Positions 8,964 through 18,047 of a stretch of DNA of 64,000 nt are shown one piece after another. The stretch comes from Fen-999 sp041480065 (lineage in GTDB: Bacteria; Pseudomonadota; Gammaproteobacteria; Burkholderiales; Rhodocyclaceae). The stretch spans positions 87,614 through 151,613 of the forward strand of contig JBGOZF010000001.1 of NCBI GenBank assembly GCA_041480065.1, written 5' to 3'. Made by a program: the position numbers and the translations under genes. Each line of letters opens with the position of its first letter. Position 1 is the first letter of the stretch. The notes beneath the pieces are model-generated. The model saw only the letters and a program-made list of their open reading frames with translations, did no database searches and was not told the DNA's origin.

Positions 8964-10178
8964 TCAGGAAACCCGGCGCACAGGCAACTGCCTGACAATA
9001 TTCGTGGTCACAGCGTGCGCCACGGCCTCTCTCCCCTTGCCGGCGGTGCGCGCGGTCAGCAGCGCGATACAGCGCTTCATCAACGGAGTGTCAATTTCGT
9101 GGGCTTCGACCTTGCGACCGATGCCTTCGATCAGCGGGATCGAGAGTTCCCCGCCGAGATGCTCGCGGAATTCCGCCAGCGCCTTGTCCACGTCGAGCCA
9201 GGACAGTGCAGGATGACTGAGGGCAAAACCCAAGGTCTCCAACAGCGTCAGGATCCGATGGAGATCGATCGCGCCAAGGATGCCCAGATGATGCGAATAC
9301 AGCGAGTCAAGCGCAATGCCGATAGCAACGGCCTCGCCATGTTTGACCTCGCTTGCGGACAACTCTTCCAGTTTGTGAGCACACCAATGACCGAAATCCA
9401 GGGGCCGCGAGGATCCGCTCTCGAAAGGATCGCCGCCGTGGCCGATGTGTTCGAGATGCAGTTCGGCGCAGCGGACGATCATTTGCTGCATGACTGCCGG
9501 AGTGAAGCGGGACAGGCTGGCACGTTCGTCATAGAGGAAATCGAAGAATTTCCGATCCCGGATGAGTGCGACCTTGACGGCTTCGGCAATGCCCGCGCGC
9601 TGATCGCGTTCCGGCAGACTCTGCAGGAAAGCCGCATCGTTGATGACCGCGAACGGCGGGGCAAAGGTGCCGAGGAAGTTCTTGCGACCGAAGGCGTTCA
9701 CGCCGTTCTTGACGCCGATCCCCGCGTCGTTCTGGGCCAGCACGGTGGTCGGCAGCCGGATCAGCCGCACACCCCGGTGGGCGGTGGCGGCGGCGTAGCC
9801 GACTGCATCCAGCACCGCGCCGCCGCCTATGGCAATGATGAATGAGTGACGGCAGATCTTGTGGCGCTCGACAAGGGCGTGAATCAACGCCACCTCGTCG
9901 GGTTGATGCTTGCATATTTCTCCGCCGCGGATCTGGAGCGGCGGCGCAACAAAGGTGATCGCCGATTTGTGCGCATCACCGTATTGGCTGATCCGTTCCA
10001 GCAGGCTCGGGTTCAGGCGGACCACCTCGCTGTCGATGGCGACCAGCGCCCGGTTGTGCTGATGGCCGCCCTGGCGCATGACGTCGGCCAGGGCGGTGTT
10101 GTTCAGGTCAAATACATCCGTGGTGAAGATGACCGGGTAGGTGTAGTTGACCGCAAAGCGCTGCTGCAGGACTTGCAT
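8964..10178 (-). CDS. eboD: EboD, 3-dehydroquinate synthase-like enzyme
   Basis: A 404-residue member of the dehydroquinate synthase fold family. It shows the nucleotide-binding glycine segment IIAIGGGAVLDAVGYAAATAHRG, then the conserved LPTTVLAQNDAGIGVKNGVN and a metal-site region with EAVKVALI, RPLDFGHWCAHKLE and EVKHGEAVAIGIALD. It differs from housekeeping AroB and matches EboD of the ebo metabolite-traffic clusters. The other ebo genes are 6 kb away on the opposite strand, which supports this. It begins 23 nt after the secreted cyclase-fold gene and is the last gene of that leftward operon. An AGAGG element sits 6 nt before the ATG. The real substrate is unknown; an acyclic sugar or cyclitol precursor is a guess. 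Confidence 0.87.
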   Translation of the reverse strand: MQVLQQRFAVNYTYPVIFTTDVFDLNNTALADVMRQGGHQHNRALVAIDSEVVRLNPSLLERISQYGDAHKSAITFVAPPLQIRGGEICKHQPDEVALIHALVERHKICRHSFIIAIGGGAVLDAVGYAAATAHRGVRLIRLPTTVLAQNDAGIGVKNGVNAFGRKNFLGTFAPPFAVINDAAFLQSLPERDQRAGIAEAVKVALIRDRKFFDFLYDERASLSRFTPAVMQQMIVRCAELHLEHIGHGGDPFESGSSRPLDFGHWCAHKLEELSASEVKHGEAVAIGIALDSLYSHHLGILGAIDLHRILTLLETLGFALSHPALSWLDVDKALAEFREHLGGELSIPLIEGIGRKVEAHEIDTPLMKRCIALLTARTAGKGREAVAHAVTTNIVRQLPVRRVS

Positions 10179-10201
10179 GACTTGCCTCTATTCAAGGAGC
10201 C

Positions 10202-11359
10202 TTACAGACCCCGATACAGGATCTCCATGGTGATCGTGCCGTAGGAGGTCACCAGGACCGGGTCCTTCTCCATCCAGCGCCCATTTTCATTTGCCCAGGA
10301 TCCGTCGGCCTTCTGCAGATTCAAGAGACGCTTGGCCAGATCCTGCCGCCAGTTGACCTTGGTGCCGTCCTTGAGCGTCAGGGTGTCGACGCCGGCGGCG
10401 GAGAGCGCCTTGGCCATCATGTGGTAGTAGTAGTAGAGACCCTCCTGACTCATCCCCGGGTTCTCGTCAAGGGTGTAGTTCCGGGACAGCCACTCCATTA
10501 CCGCCTTGACACGCGGGTCGTTCTTGTCCACCTGGACATAGATCAGGCTGAGCAAGCCGGCGTAGCTCATGCTGCCGTAGGAACGGAGAGCAGTCTTGCC
10601 GCTGCTCAGGGTTTGTTCGCCGGCCATGCTGTGGCCGGGGAAATAGACAAAGCCGCCCTTGTTGTCGGGATCGTCGCTGGCCCATTTCTGGTCGTTGGAA
10701 CCGGGCAGATTCTGAGTGCGGTTGATGAACTGGATCGCCGCTTTCCAGTTGAGATCCTTGGCGTCGGGATCGTTGGCCAGGTCGCTCTTCAGAAAGCGGG
10801 TGTAGTGCAATGCCTCTATGGAATTGAACGTGTTGTTCAGGTCCGAATGTTTGTATCTGCCGCCGTAGCCGATGCCACCATTGACGGCAACATCATCGCC
10901 GAGATTGTCCTGCAGGCCTATCAGGAAATTGCGAGCCTTCTTCATGATCGGCTCATATCCAGGGTTGTTGGCCACCAGCAGCGCCATCAGCGAGATCGAC
11001 GTGTTGTAGTTCGGCAGCTTCTCGACATAGATGCCGCCATCCGGCTTCGCGTTCTTGATCAACTGCTCATAACCCTTCTTGATGTTCGCCTCGTACTTGC
11101 GCTTGTATGAGCCTGAAGGATCGCCCTGGTAGGCGGTCAGTGCCAACGCGGACAGCGCCGGGTATTCCGATTCCCCCCATGAGCCATCGGCCTTCTGTTG
11201 GCCCGCGAGCCAGGCGAGGCCCTTGCCTATCGAAGCTTCCAGCTCCAGTTTCAGCGAGAGGTCGGGTTTCGAGTTGGCCACAACCTTGTCGGCACACAGC
11301 GCCTGCAGGGGTACTACCGCGAAGGCCAGCGCCATGGCCAACCAACTGATCCGCTTCAT
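10202..11359 (-). CDS. Exported prenyltransferase/squalene-oxidase-repeat protein
   Basis: A 385-residue protein with a signal peptide (MKRISWLAMALAFAVVPLQALCA, cut near residue 22), then an alpha/alpha-toroid domain of the terpenoid cyclase / protein prenyltransferase fold. Repeats include GLAWLAGQQKADGSWGESEYPALSALALTAY, NAKPDGGIYVEKLPNYNTSISLMAL and LLNLQKADGSWANENGRWMEKDPVLVTSYG; the QxxDGSW motifs are typical. I see no DxDD motif of squalene-hopene cyclases, so enzymatic cyclisation is doubtful. It may instead bind a hydrophobic ligand or protein. It is followed closely by eboD and preceded by the YdjY-domain gene (18 nt), so all are likely co-transcribed. Confidence 0.85.
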   Translation of the reverse strand: MKRISWLAMALAFAVVPLQALCADKVVANSKPDLSLKLELEASIGKGLAWLAGQQKADGSWGESEYPALSALALTAYQGDPSGSYKRKYEANIKKGYEQLIKNAKPDGGIYVEKLPNYNTSISLMALLVANNPGYEPIMKKARNFLIGLQDNLGDDVAVNGGIGYGGRYKHSDLNNTFNSIEALHYTRFLKSDLANDPDAKDLNWKAAIQFINRTQNLPGSNDQKWASDDPDNKGGFVYFPGHSMAGEQTLSSGKTALRSYGSMSYAGLLSLIYVQVDKNDPRVKAVMEWLSRNYTLDENPGMSQEGLYYYYHMMAKALSAAGVDTLTLKDGTKVNWRQDLAKRLLNLQKADGSWANENGRWMEKDPVLVTSYGTITMEILYRGL

Positions 11360-11377
11360 CTGTCTCTCCTTGGCAAA

Positions 11378-12112
11378 CTATTTCTTCGACCGAATGATGA
11401 CCATCACCGGCGTACCCACGGGCGGCGCGGCATCTTCCCGGACAAACCAGATCTTGTCACTCTCGCCACCGGGCGAGGCATTGTCTATCATGGCGGCCGG
11501 GTCGTGATACAGGGCCACGATCGAACCGCCCAACTGCGCGGCGAAACGTCCGTTGTGCACCATGGACCCAGTGTAGACCCAGTGCAGCGTCGGGATGTCC
11601 CGTTTCGCCTCACCGACGACCTGCATCATCCATACCTCAGGACTGATCATCTTTCCCTTGCCGTCATCGCTTTTGATGTTCAGCAGGATCTCGACCGCCT
11701 CACCTTTTGGCGTGGCAGGGTCGCCCTGGAAGCCCAGGGGCGCATTCGTACCTTCCATGCCGACCAGCAGACAGGCCAGTTGCAGGTTGTAAGGCTCGAT
11801 GGTAGTCCTGAGCAGGCTTTCGTGGGTCTTGCCGCCGGTGCGCACCAGCAGGTATTCCAGCAGTCCCTTGTTCATGTTCACGGTGGCCGGAAAGGTAATG
11901 GACTTGTCTGCCTTGTTCAGCAGAATCTCGCCAATCCGGTACTGACCGGGGGCAACGAGTTCAGGCGGCGCAATTCTGATCTTCTGATGCTCAAACTCAT
12001 CGATCGACATGGCAGCCGGAGAAGATGGCGATCGGACTTCCTGGGCGATGGCGGCAGTCGCGGCAAACGCCAACCCGAAGGCAAGAACTCTGCGCGGGGA
12101 ACGAAGATTCAT
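11378..12112 (-). CDS. Exported YdjY-domain protein
   Basis: A 244-residue protein with a signal peptide ending around AIA-Q at residue 23. The mature part carries the segment GLLEYLLVRTGGKTHESLL followed by PYNLQLACLLVGMEG, which is characteristic of the YdjY domain. The function of that domain is unknown. The start at 12112 is set by an AAGGAG ribosome site 6 nt upstream and by the signal peptide. Homologues in other phyla are often next to secreted cyclase-fold proteins, as here. Confidence 0.8.
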   Translation of the reverse strand: MNLRSPRRVLAFGLAFAATAAIAQEVRSPSSPAAMSIDEFEHQKIRIAPPELVAPGQYRIGEILLNKADKSITFPATVNMNKGLLEYLLVRTGGKTHESLLRTTIEPYNLQLACLLVGMEGTNAPLGFQGDPATPKGEAVEILLNIKSDDGKGKMISPEVWMMQVVGEAKRDIPTLHWVYTGSMVHNGRFAAQLGGSIVALYHDPAAMIDNASPGGESDKIWFVREDAAPPVGTPVMVIIRSKK

Positions 12113-12220
12113 GGTGCTCCTTGGTCGGTAGTGGTTTCGCCGGGCGCGGCACCAGACAAGAAGAGCGAACGCAAGGTTCGCTCTCCCTGGGCCCACGACG
12201 AGAAAGGCCAATAAGCGGTC

Positions 12221-12883
12221 CTATGCGGCCCCGCTGGATTTCCTGCGGGACAACAGAAGACCGGCCAGAGCGGGTAGCAAAAGGAAAGCGGTCGAGGGTT
12301 CCGGAGCTTGACCACCGTCCTGGCGGATGGTCAGGGTGCTGTAGTAATAGACGGAAGCCTGGCTGTCAGGATCCGTTTGTGTCAGGTAGAACCCATTAGT
12401 CGGCGCGACACTACTCAGGAAGAAACTGGCTACTGCGGACTCCCCTGCGGCAAGGGAAAAATCCCAGCCCAGCGCCATCGACACGTCGTCCGGCCCGCCA
12501 ATAGGAACGCCGTTCGTGTTGTCCAACGCTCCCGCAATCAAATTGGTGACAATATCCCCGAAAACCCATCCCGGTTCATCGATCTCCCACGACTGTCCTG
12601 CAGCAAGCGAGCCATTGATAGCGCCGAATTCATTGAACCAAGTGTTCGCGAGCTGATCGATTTCCGCATCGACGAAGCCGATGGCCTTGTGCGGTCCTGC
12701 GCCACTGAAACTCAGGGAGAAGCTTCTGCTGGTAATGGTCTCATTGGGATCGACCAGATTGTCGGATACGGCAGCATCCTTGTATGTGGCCCATTCTGCC
12801 AAGTCGATAACCGCGGCCGACGCACTCCCAACGCAAAACGCGCTCAGCATCAGGGCCAGCAACGTCATAGGTAACTTCTTCAT
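12221..12883 (-). CDS. PEP-CTERM sorting-signal exported protein
   Basis: A 220-residue protein with a signal peptide (MKKLPMTLLALMLSAFCVGSASA) and a C-terminal tripartite PEP-CTERM signal: APEPSTAF, a hydrophobic stretch, and the basic end SRRKSS. Such proteins are handled by exosortase EpsH/XrtA and are usually destined for the outer surface or exopolysaccharide matrix. The central part is predicted beta-rich and of no family I recognise. An AAAGGAG element 7 nt before the ATG at 12883 fixes the start. No exosortase is present in the window. The gene lies within the exported-protein operon ending in eboD. Confidence 0.85.
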   Translation of the reverse strand: MKKLPMTLLALMLSAFCVGSASAAVIDLAEWATYKDAAVSDNLVDPNETITSRSFSLSFSGAGPHKAIGFVDAEIDQLANTWFNEFGAINGSLAAGQSWEIDEPGWVFGDIVTNLIAGALDNTNGVPIGGPDDVSMALGWDFSLAAGESAVASFFLSSVAPTNGFYLTQTDPDSQASVYYYSTLTIRQDGGQAPEPSTAFLLLPALAGLLLSRRKSSGAA

Positions 12884-12956
12884 TTCTTGCTCCTTTCGCT
12901 GTGGCAGCCCCGAAATAGGCTGCCACTCGTTCATCAACAGACGCTCTTGGTGCTGA

Positions 12957-15446
12957 CTATCTGCCGCCCGCCGTGGCGCTGACGGCTGCCGAACCGCAGC
13001 CCGTATTGGCGACGACCCGGTAGTAGTACTTGGTGCCATTAACCGCTGAGGCATCCACGTAGGTCGCGCCACTGACGTTGCTGGCGACCTTGGCGAAGCC
13101 CGTGTTAGGCCCGGTCACGCTACGGTAGACATCGTACGATCCAGCTCCCGCCACAGGTGCCCAGGTCAGCGCTATCTTGCCGCTCTTGACGCGGGCCGCG
13201 AGGTCGCACATGCAGGCACTCCGCACAGTCACGGTGTCGAAGGCTGCGTTGGTCAGGTTGGCTTCACCGCTGGACGGGTAGGCCAGGAACGTGTTGTCGG
13301 TGACCCGCAGGGCGATGCCGTTGCCGCCCACCGTGAAGTCGGACGCGATCTCCGCAGACGTCAGAGCCGGCTTGGCGCCCGTCTTGTCGATGGCATCGAA
13401 AGTCAGGGGCGCCTTGAGGTCCCAGTCCCAGGCGGTGATGGTATCGACCGGGCAGGTCGTGCAGCCTTCTTGATGCTGCCCTTGATCCTGGTCGAACGAC
13501 GCCGAGCCATCCAGCAGCAGGCTGTCGTTGGTACACATCGACACCATGTATGGCCCGCCGGACTTGGCTACTGGCGGATGCGGCGGGTTGGTGATGTTGA
13601 TGGTCACCACGGTTGTGGCAGTCAGTGCCGGGTCATTGTCATCCGTCACCTTCAGCTTGACCGGGTAGGCACAGGGCAGAACAGCGCAGGCGAACTGATG
13701 GGTGGCGTTGGTCGGCGTGGTCGAACTGGCATCAAAGACACCATCGTTGTTCCAGTCCCACTCGAACTTGGTCAGGTTGGCGATGGTCTTGCCAGTTTCC
13801 GAATGGCCCGAACACGACGGGTTGAAGGTGATGTCCAGGTTAGCAAACGATGGATTCGGCGACGCGGTGAAACAGGCAATCGGCGACGCCGCGAACAGCG
13901 CGGGTTTCAGGATGATGGTCATCCACGCCGTGGTCAGTGGCTCGTTCGTCAGGTTGCCGGTCCAGTGTCCATCGGCGAACTGCAATTCCACGATCCTCTG
14001 GGCGAGGCCTTTATGGCTGCCGTCACCGCGATACCAGTCGAAGCTTGTCCCGCCTGAATTCGTGATGAACTCAACCGGCCTCGGTACTGCGAGACGCATG
14101 GCCTTGGCTACTGCATAAAAACCATAGCTCCTGTTGCGACCCCATGATGGTGAGGTCGTGTTCATGAAGGTATTCCAGTTATCCGCCATGAACTTTTCGG
14201 CGCCGATCCACTTGACATCACGCTCATCGGCAACCGTAGCCGGATCGTTATAGCCAACCTGGCCGTCCATGTCCATCATCACCATGCCCGAAGGAGTGGT
14301 GTTGAACGCGTTGTCGTTGTAGCTGCCGCACGCGCCCTGGTAACCGAAGTATCCACCGGCAACGTACCCAGTCCCGCCGTTCGCGCAGTAGCTGTAGGCA
14401 AGCCATGTGGCGTTTTGCGATTTGAGATTTGGCGGGATGACGACGTTCCAGGGAGCAGCCTGCGCCGGGATCAGGCCGATGGCCGCCCACTGGCTGGAGG
14501 AGTTGTCGTATTGCCCTGTGTAGTATTGCCACTCTCCCCAGGCACCCAGCGGAGAATGCTGACCGTACGCATACATGTCAGCCAAGTCCTGGACCACTTC
14601 ACCGTATGTCCAGTTGTGGCCGGCGGCAGCAAAATCCCTGCCGGTCGAATCTCCGGGCGCGACTCCGGAAGCAATGATGGCGTCCATCACTTGGCCGCCC
14701 TCGTAGATATGCGATCCCTGGTCAGAGATCGGGTACAGGAAGTAGTTGTTGTGGTTGCCGTCGGCGGCGTTGCCGGCGATGTTAACCGCCGCAAGCCGCG
14801 GCGCATTGATGAGGAAGTTCATTCCCCACTTGACCGCCTCGACATAGGGGTCCTTGGTCGGATCACCCTTGATCTTGTGGTTGTTGATGGCAAATGCCTG
14901 GATTGCGGAGGCAGTCGGAGAGGTATAGGTGTTTGTATAATCCCATTGATGCCAGGACATACGGGAATTGACGACATCATACGAACCGTTGTTGTACAAC
15001 CACCACAACCCCTTGTCGATGGCGACATTGATCTGGGCATCGAGGTTGTTGTCTTCGATCTTGGTCAGATAAGTGCCCGATACGGCATTGGACATGCTGC
15101 TGTCCACCTTGTCCACCTTCAGGGTCGCGGTAAAGGGCGTCCCGGTAGCGCCTGTGTAGGTGTGGGATATTCCCAGGTTGTACTTGGTGGAACCGCTCAC
15201 TGTAAGCACGCCAGAGTCGCCTGACCCGTCGCCAAACGACCACTGATACCACCTGGTAGCAGTGCTGTCGGCCTTGACGACGCATTTCAGAAGCGCCGCA
15301 CCACCGCTAGTGACTGTGTGTTGCTTGACGGGATCCCCTTGCCAGGGGACGCAGAGGATATTGTCCGCTGCGCAAGCCATGTCTGCAGCCGCCAATGCAA
15401 GACCACCAATGAGCGGAAGCGCCAACCAGTTCTGTCGCCTGAACAT
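12957..15446 (-). CDS. Large exported protein: toroid-like region, PKD domain and FN3-like tail
   Basis: An 829-residue protein with a signal peptide (cleavage near residue 27, ACA-AD). An early Ig/PKD-like segment contains WSFGDGSGDSG, followed by a large helical region (GLWWLYNNGSYDVVNSRMSW, AFAINNHK, YFGYQGACGSYND) that resembles the secreted alpha/alpha-toroid protein downstream. A PKD domain around residues 520-620 reads ASPNPSFANLDITFNPSCSGHS and KFEWDWNNDGVFD, a second such stretch is near 640-730, and there is a C-terminal FN3-like domain with YDVYRS and YYYRVVAN. No PEP-CTERM signal ends the protein. The start at 15446 follows an AAGGGGGA site. It heads the leftward operon. Surface adhesion or ligand binding is a guess. 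Confidence 0.82.
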   Translation of the reverse strand: MFRRQNWLALPLIGGLALAAADMACAADNILCVPWQGDPVKQHTVTSGGAALLKCVVKADSTATRWYQWSFGDGSGDSGVLTVSGSTKYNLGISHTYTGATGTPFTATLKVDKVDSSMSNAVSGTYLTKIEDNNLDAQINVAIDKGLWWLYNNGSYDVVNSRMSWHQWDYTNTYTSPTASAIQAFAINNHKIKGDPTKDPYVEAVKWGMNFLINAPRLAAVNIAGNAADGNHNNYFLYPISDQGSHIYEGGQVMDAIIASGVAPGDSTGRDFAAAGHNWTYGEVVQDLADMYAYGQHSPLGAWGEWQYYTGQYDNSSSQWAAIGLIPAQAAPWNVVIPPNLKSQNATWLAYSYCANGGTGYVAGGYFGYQGACGSYNDNAFNTTPSGMVMMDMDGQVGYNDPATVADERDVKWIGAEKFMADNWNTFMNTTSPSWGRNRSYGFYAVAKAMRLAVPRPVEFITNSGGTSFDWYRGDGSHKGLAQRIVELQFADGHWTGNLTNEPLTTAWMTIILKPALFAASPIACFTASPNPSFANLDITFNPSCSGHSETGKTIANLTKFEWDWNNDGVFDASSTTPTNATHQFACAVLPCAYPVKLKVTDDNDPALTATTVVTINITNPPHPPVAKSGGPYMVSMCTNDSLLLDGSASFDQDQGQHQEGCTTCPVDTITAWDWDLKAPLTFDAIDKTGAKPALTSAEIASDFTVGGNGIALRVTDNTFLAYPSSGEANLTNAAFDTVTVRSACMCDLAARVKSGKIALTWAPVAGAGSYDVYRSVTGPNTGFAKVASNVSGATYVDASAVNGTKYYYRVVANTGCGSAAVSATAGGR

Positions 15447-15842
15447 AACGAAGTCCCCCTTGTAATTAATGTAAGGTCGCCAACGGAACAAGAACGAAAG
15501 AGAAAGCCATTCGGGTAAATCCATGCATATATTGTGCCCATGATGCATATCTGTTTAGTTTCACTCGCTTGCAGCTCTTGAGCGCCCACGATGAAAGGCA
15601 ACTGTAAAATTTTCTGACGCTTTCAAATACTCGGGCGACAGCTCTCGCGAAGATCAAGCGACCCGGGCCTTGGCCGATAGCCTTCGATCGTCGACTGAGT
15701 AGGGAAGAGTCGTGGAACGGCATTCCCTCCAATGTTCCCGGCAAGCACGGAAATCCGGTAATGCTGAGCGTGACGGCGGGAGGGCCACAAGTCCGGCGAG
15801 TGATAAGCTGTCACCTTCACACAGAATTGCTGGAGGTCTTAC
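15447..15842. other. Divergent intergenic region of the ebo locus
   Basis: Roughly 400 nt separate the leftward exported-protein/eboD operon from the rightward eboBEFC operon. Both promoters are expected here. The sequence is visibly more A/T-rich in its first 180 nt. I found no convincing operator palindrome and no RNA gene. Confidence 0.45.
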
Positions 15843-16154
15843 ATGAGTAGCCCCTACGGCCCGATGAGGGCGCAAGACATCCTTGACCTGTATTTCATCG
15901 AGAATCGCTCACGGATTCTCGACATCGCCTCGTTCCTCGATCGGATCGACCGGTACGACGGCGCCGAGGAAGCAATGGCGGATTACCGATACAAGGCGTT
16001 GATCAAGGTGCTTGGAATTCTAGCGCAGTCGCCGAGCGAGCGCACGAAGTCCATCCAGCTGGCGCTCAGCGATCCGACGAGCGAGCCGCTCGACAGCGCC
16101 GTCGGGTTGAAGGCTTGGGGAGCCTGGCAAGGAGCGCAACATGAAGGCGATTGA
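15843..16154 (+). CDS. Small helical protein heading the eboBEFC operon, unrecognised
   Basis: A 103-residue soluble protein, predicted helical, with the segments ILDLYFIENRSRILDIASFLDRIDRY and MADYRYKALIKVLGILAQ. I do not recognise it. Its stop overlaps the eboB start by 14 nt, so it is translationally linked to eboB. It holds the first place in the operon, where eboA might be expected, but is about half the length of EboA proteins and shows no evident similarity. An adaptor or partner for the ebo enzymes is a reasonable guess. There is an alternative ATG at codon 8. A GGAGG site lies upstream of the first ATG. Confidence 0.7.
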   Translation: MSSPYGPMRAQDILDLYFIENRSRILDIASFLDRIDRYDGAEEAMADYRYKALIKVLGILAQSPSERTKSIQLALSDPTSEPLDSAVGLKAWGAWQGAQHEGD

Positions 16155-16944
16155 TCCCCACATCCACATGGTCTCCCGGACCACCGACGACTACCTGAAG
16201 ATGACCATCAGCGGGATACACACGGTTGCCGAGCCGGCCTTCTGGGCCGGTTTCGATCGAAGCTCGGCCGACTGTTTCAGAGACTATTTCCACCAGTTGA
16301 CCGCGGTGGAACCCGCGCGTGCGGCCCGCTTTGGTGTCGCGCATTATTGCTGGATAGGTATGAATTCCAAGGAGGCCGAGAACCTGCAACTCGCGGAAGA
16401 CGTGCTCGCTTTGATGCCCGAGTTTCTTGATAAACCCAATGCCTTGGGCATCGGCGAGGTCGGTCTGAACAAGAACAGCCGCAACGAGATCAAGGTCCTG
16501 GAGAAACAACTGGCCATGGCTGTCGAGCGGGATGAACTTATTCTCATCCATACGCCGCACCTGGAAGACAAATTGAAGGGAACCAGAATCATCATGGACA
16601 TGATCCGCTCGGAGCCCAGAATCGATCGGAATCGTGTGCTGATCGACCACGCCGAGGAACATACGATCGGAGAAATAAAGGACAACGGGTTCTGGTTCGG
16701 TTTGACGCTATACCCGAATTCAAAAGGCAGTCCGGAGCGGGCGATCGATGCCGTCGAGATCTACGGAACCGAAAGACTCTGCATAAATTCCTCCGCCGAC
16801 TGGAGCGTGAGCGACCCCCTCTCCATCCTTCGCTGCGCCAACGAAATGCGAAGACGCGGCCATAGCGAAACATCGATCAACCAGGTCTTCTACGAGAATC
16901 CCAAGAGCTTCCTCGGTCAATGCCCGAAATTCCAGGCCGCCTGA
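16141..16944 (+). CDS. eboB: EboB, TatD-like metal-dependent hydrolase
   Basis: A 267-residue TIM-barrel amidohydrolase of the TatD class. The first metal motif HIH is at residues 7 and 9, GIGEVGLNKNSRNEIKVLEKQL follows the TatD pattern, with IHTPH and LIDHAEEHT later. EboB proteins of ebo clusters have this fold. AAGGAG is placed 7 nt before the ATG. It overlaps the preceding small gene by 14 nt and eboE by 25 nt, so the operon is tightly packed. The substrate is unknown; ebo products have been implicated in export of cyanobacterial scytonemin precursor and in a Pseudomonas product that repels nematodes. Confidence 0.88.
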   Translation: MKAIDPHIHMVSRTTDDYLKMTISGIHTVAEPAFWAGFDRSSADCFRDYFHQLTAVEPARAARFGVAHYCWIGMNSKEAENLQLAEDVLALMPEFLDKPNALGIGEVGLNKNSRNEIKVLEKQLAMAVERDELILIHTPHLEDKLKGTRIIMDMIRSEPRIDRNRVLIDHAEEHTIGEIKDNGFWFGLTLYPNSKGSPERAIDAVEIYGTERLCINSSADWSVSDPLSILRCANEMRRRGHSETSINQVFYENPKSFLGQCPKFQAA

Positions 16945-18047
16945 TCACCTATTGCACGAACGTTCATCCAGGCGATAGCTGGTCCGAAACCTTCGCCGCC
17001 CTCGATCGCCACATACCGGCGATCAAGAGGGCGGTGGCACCAAACGAGCCGTTCCCGATCGGCCTGCGCCTCTCTCACCGGGCGGCAGAAGAACTGGTCC
17101 AGGACGGCGCCAGGTCATTCACGCATTGGCTTGCCGAGAACGACTGCTTTGTTCCGACCCTGAACGGTTTCCCGTACGGCGACTTCCATGCGCACCGAGT
17201 CAAGCAGGACGTCTACCTGCCCGATTGGCGCAGCCCGGAGAGAGCCGCATACACCGTGCTGCTGGCGGACCTTCTGGCGGATTGGCTCCCCGAGGGCATG
17301 ACAGGCTCGATCTCGACGGTCCCGATCGGATTCAAGGAGGTCCTCGGCAAACAGGATCTACCCGAGGTGCGGCGGCAGATCTCGCTGGCCTTGTCCCATC
17401 TGGCACGGATCAAGCAGATGCGCGGCAGGGAAATCATCCTCGCGCTCGAACCCGAGCCAGGCTGTTTCCTCGAAACCACCGAAGAGGTATGCCGCTTCTT
17501 CGACGAACTTGCGCTTCCATCGGATCAGCGCGAGCTCCTGGGCATCTGCTATGACTGCTGCCATCAGGCGGTAGAGTTCGAAGACCCCGCCGAGTCGGTC
17601 AGGCGCCTTGCGGATGCAGGCATCAGGATCGCGAAGGTGCAGGTCTCATCGGCGCTGAGCCTGACGGCTCCGACGCAGGACCTTCTGAACCGGTTCGACG
17701 AGCCCCGATATCTGCACCAGGTTGTCGTGAGAGACGGTAACGGTAGCATGCATCGCTATACCGATCTGCCCGAGGCACGTGATCGACGCAAAGTGGCACC
17801 GGGAGAGGAGTGGCGTTGCCACTATCATGTTCCCATCTTTCTTGCGCGGGCGGGCTACTGTGGCACGACACAATTCTTTCTGGAGGCACTGTTGCCACAC
17901 TTACCGCCGGATGTTCTTCTGGAAGTGGAAACTTACACTTGGGATGTTCTTCCTGACGAACTCCGCCTGCCGACGGTGACGGAATCGATCATTCGGGAGT
18001 TTGGTTGGTTGACGGAGCAGCTTCATGCATCGCACGGTCGTTCTTGA
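16920..18047 (+). CDS. eboE: EboE, TIM-barrel sugar-phosphate isomerase-like protein
   Basis: A 375-residue protein opening with the diagnostic EboE phrase ITYCTNVHPGDSW. It has the xylose-isomerase-like barrel features ILALEPEPGCFLETTEEVCRFF and GICYDCCHQAVEFED with probable metal ligands, and ends with LLEVETYTWDVLP. The start at 16920 is inside the eboB gene and the end overlaps eboF by 23 nt. It is probably a metal-dependent isomerase or epimerase, but the real substrate in ebo pathways is not known. Confidence 0.9.
   Translation: MPEIPGRLITYCTNVHPGDSWSETFAALDRHIPAIKRAVAPNEPFPIGLRLSHRAAEELVQDGARSFTHWLAENDCFVPTLNGFPYGDFHAHRVKQDVYLPDWRSPERAAYTVLLADLLADWLPEGMTGSISTVPIGFKEVLGKQDLPEVRRQISLALSHLARIKQMRGREIILALEPEPGCFLETTEEVCRFFDELALPSDQRELLGICYDCCHQAVEFEDPAESVRRLADAGIRIAKVQVSSALSLTAPTQDLLNRFDEPRYLHQVVVRDGNGSMHRYTDLPEARDRRKVAPGEEWRCHYHVPIFLARAGYCGTTQFFLEALLPHLPPDVLLEVETYTWDVLPDELRLPTVTESIIREFGWLTEQLHASHGRS

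Noticed and set aside
15843..16154. Assigning the 103-aa gene as eboA
   Set aside because: Half the usual length and no similarity to EboA that I can see; only the position fits.
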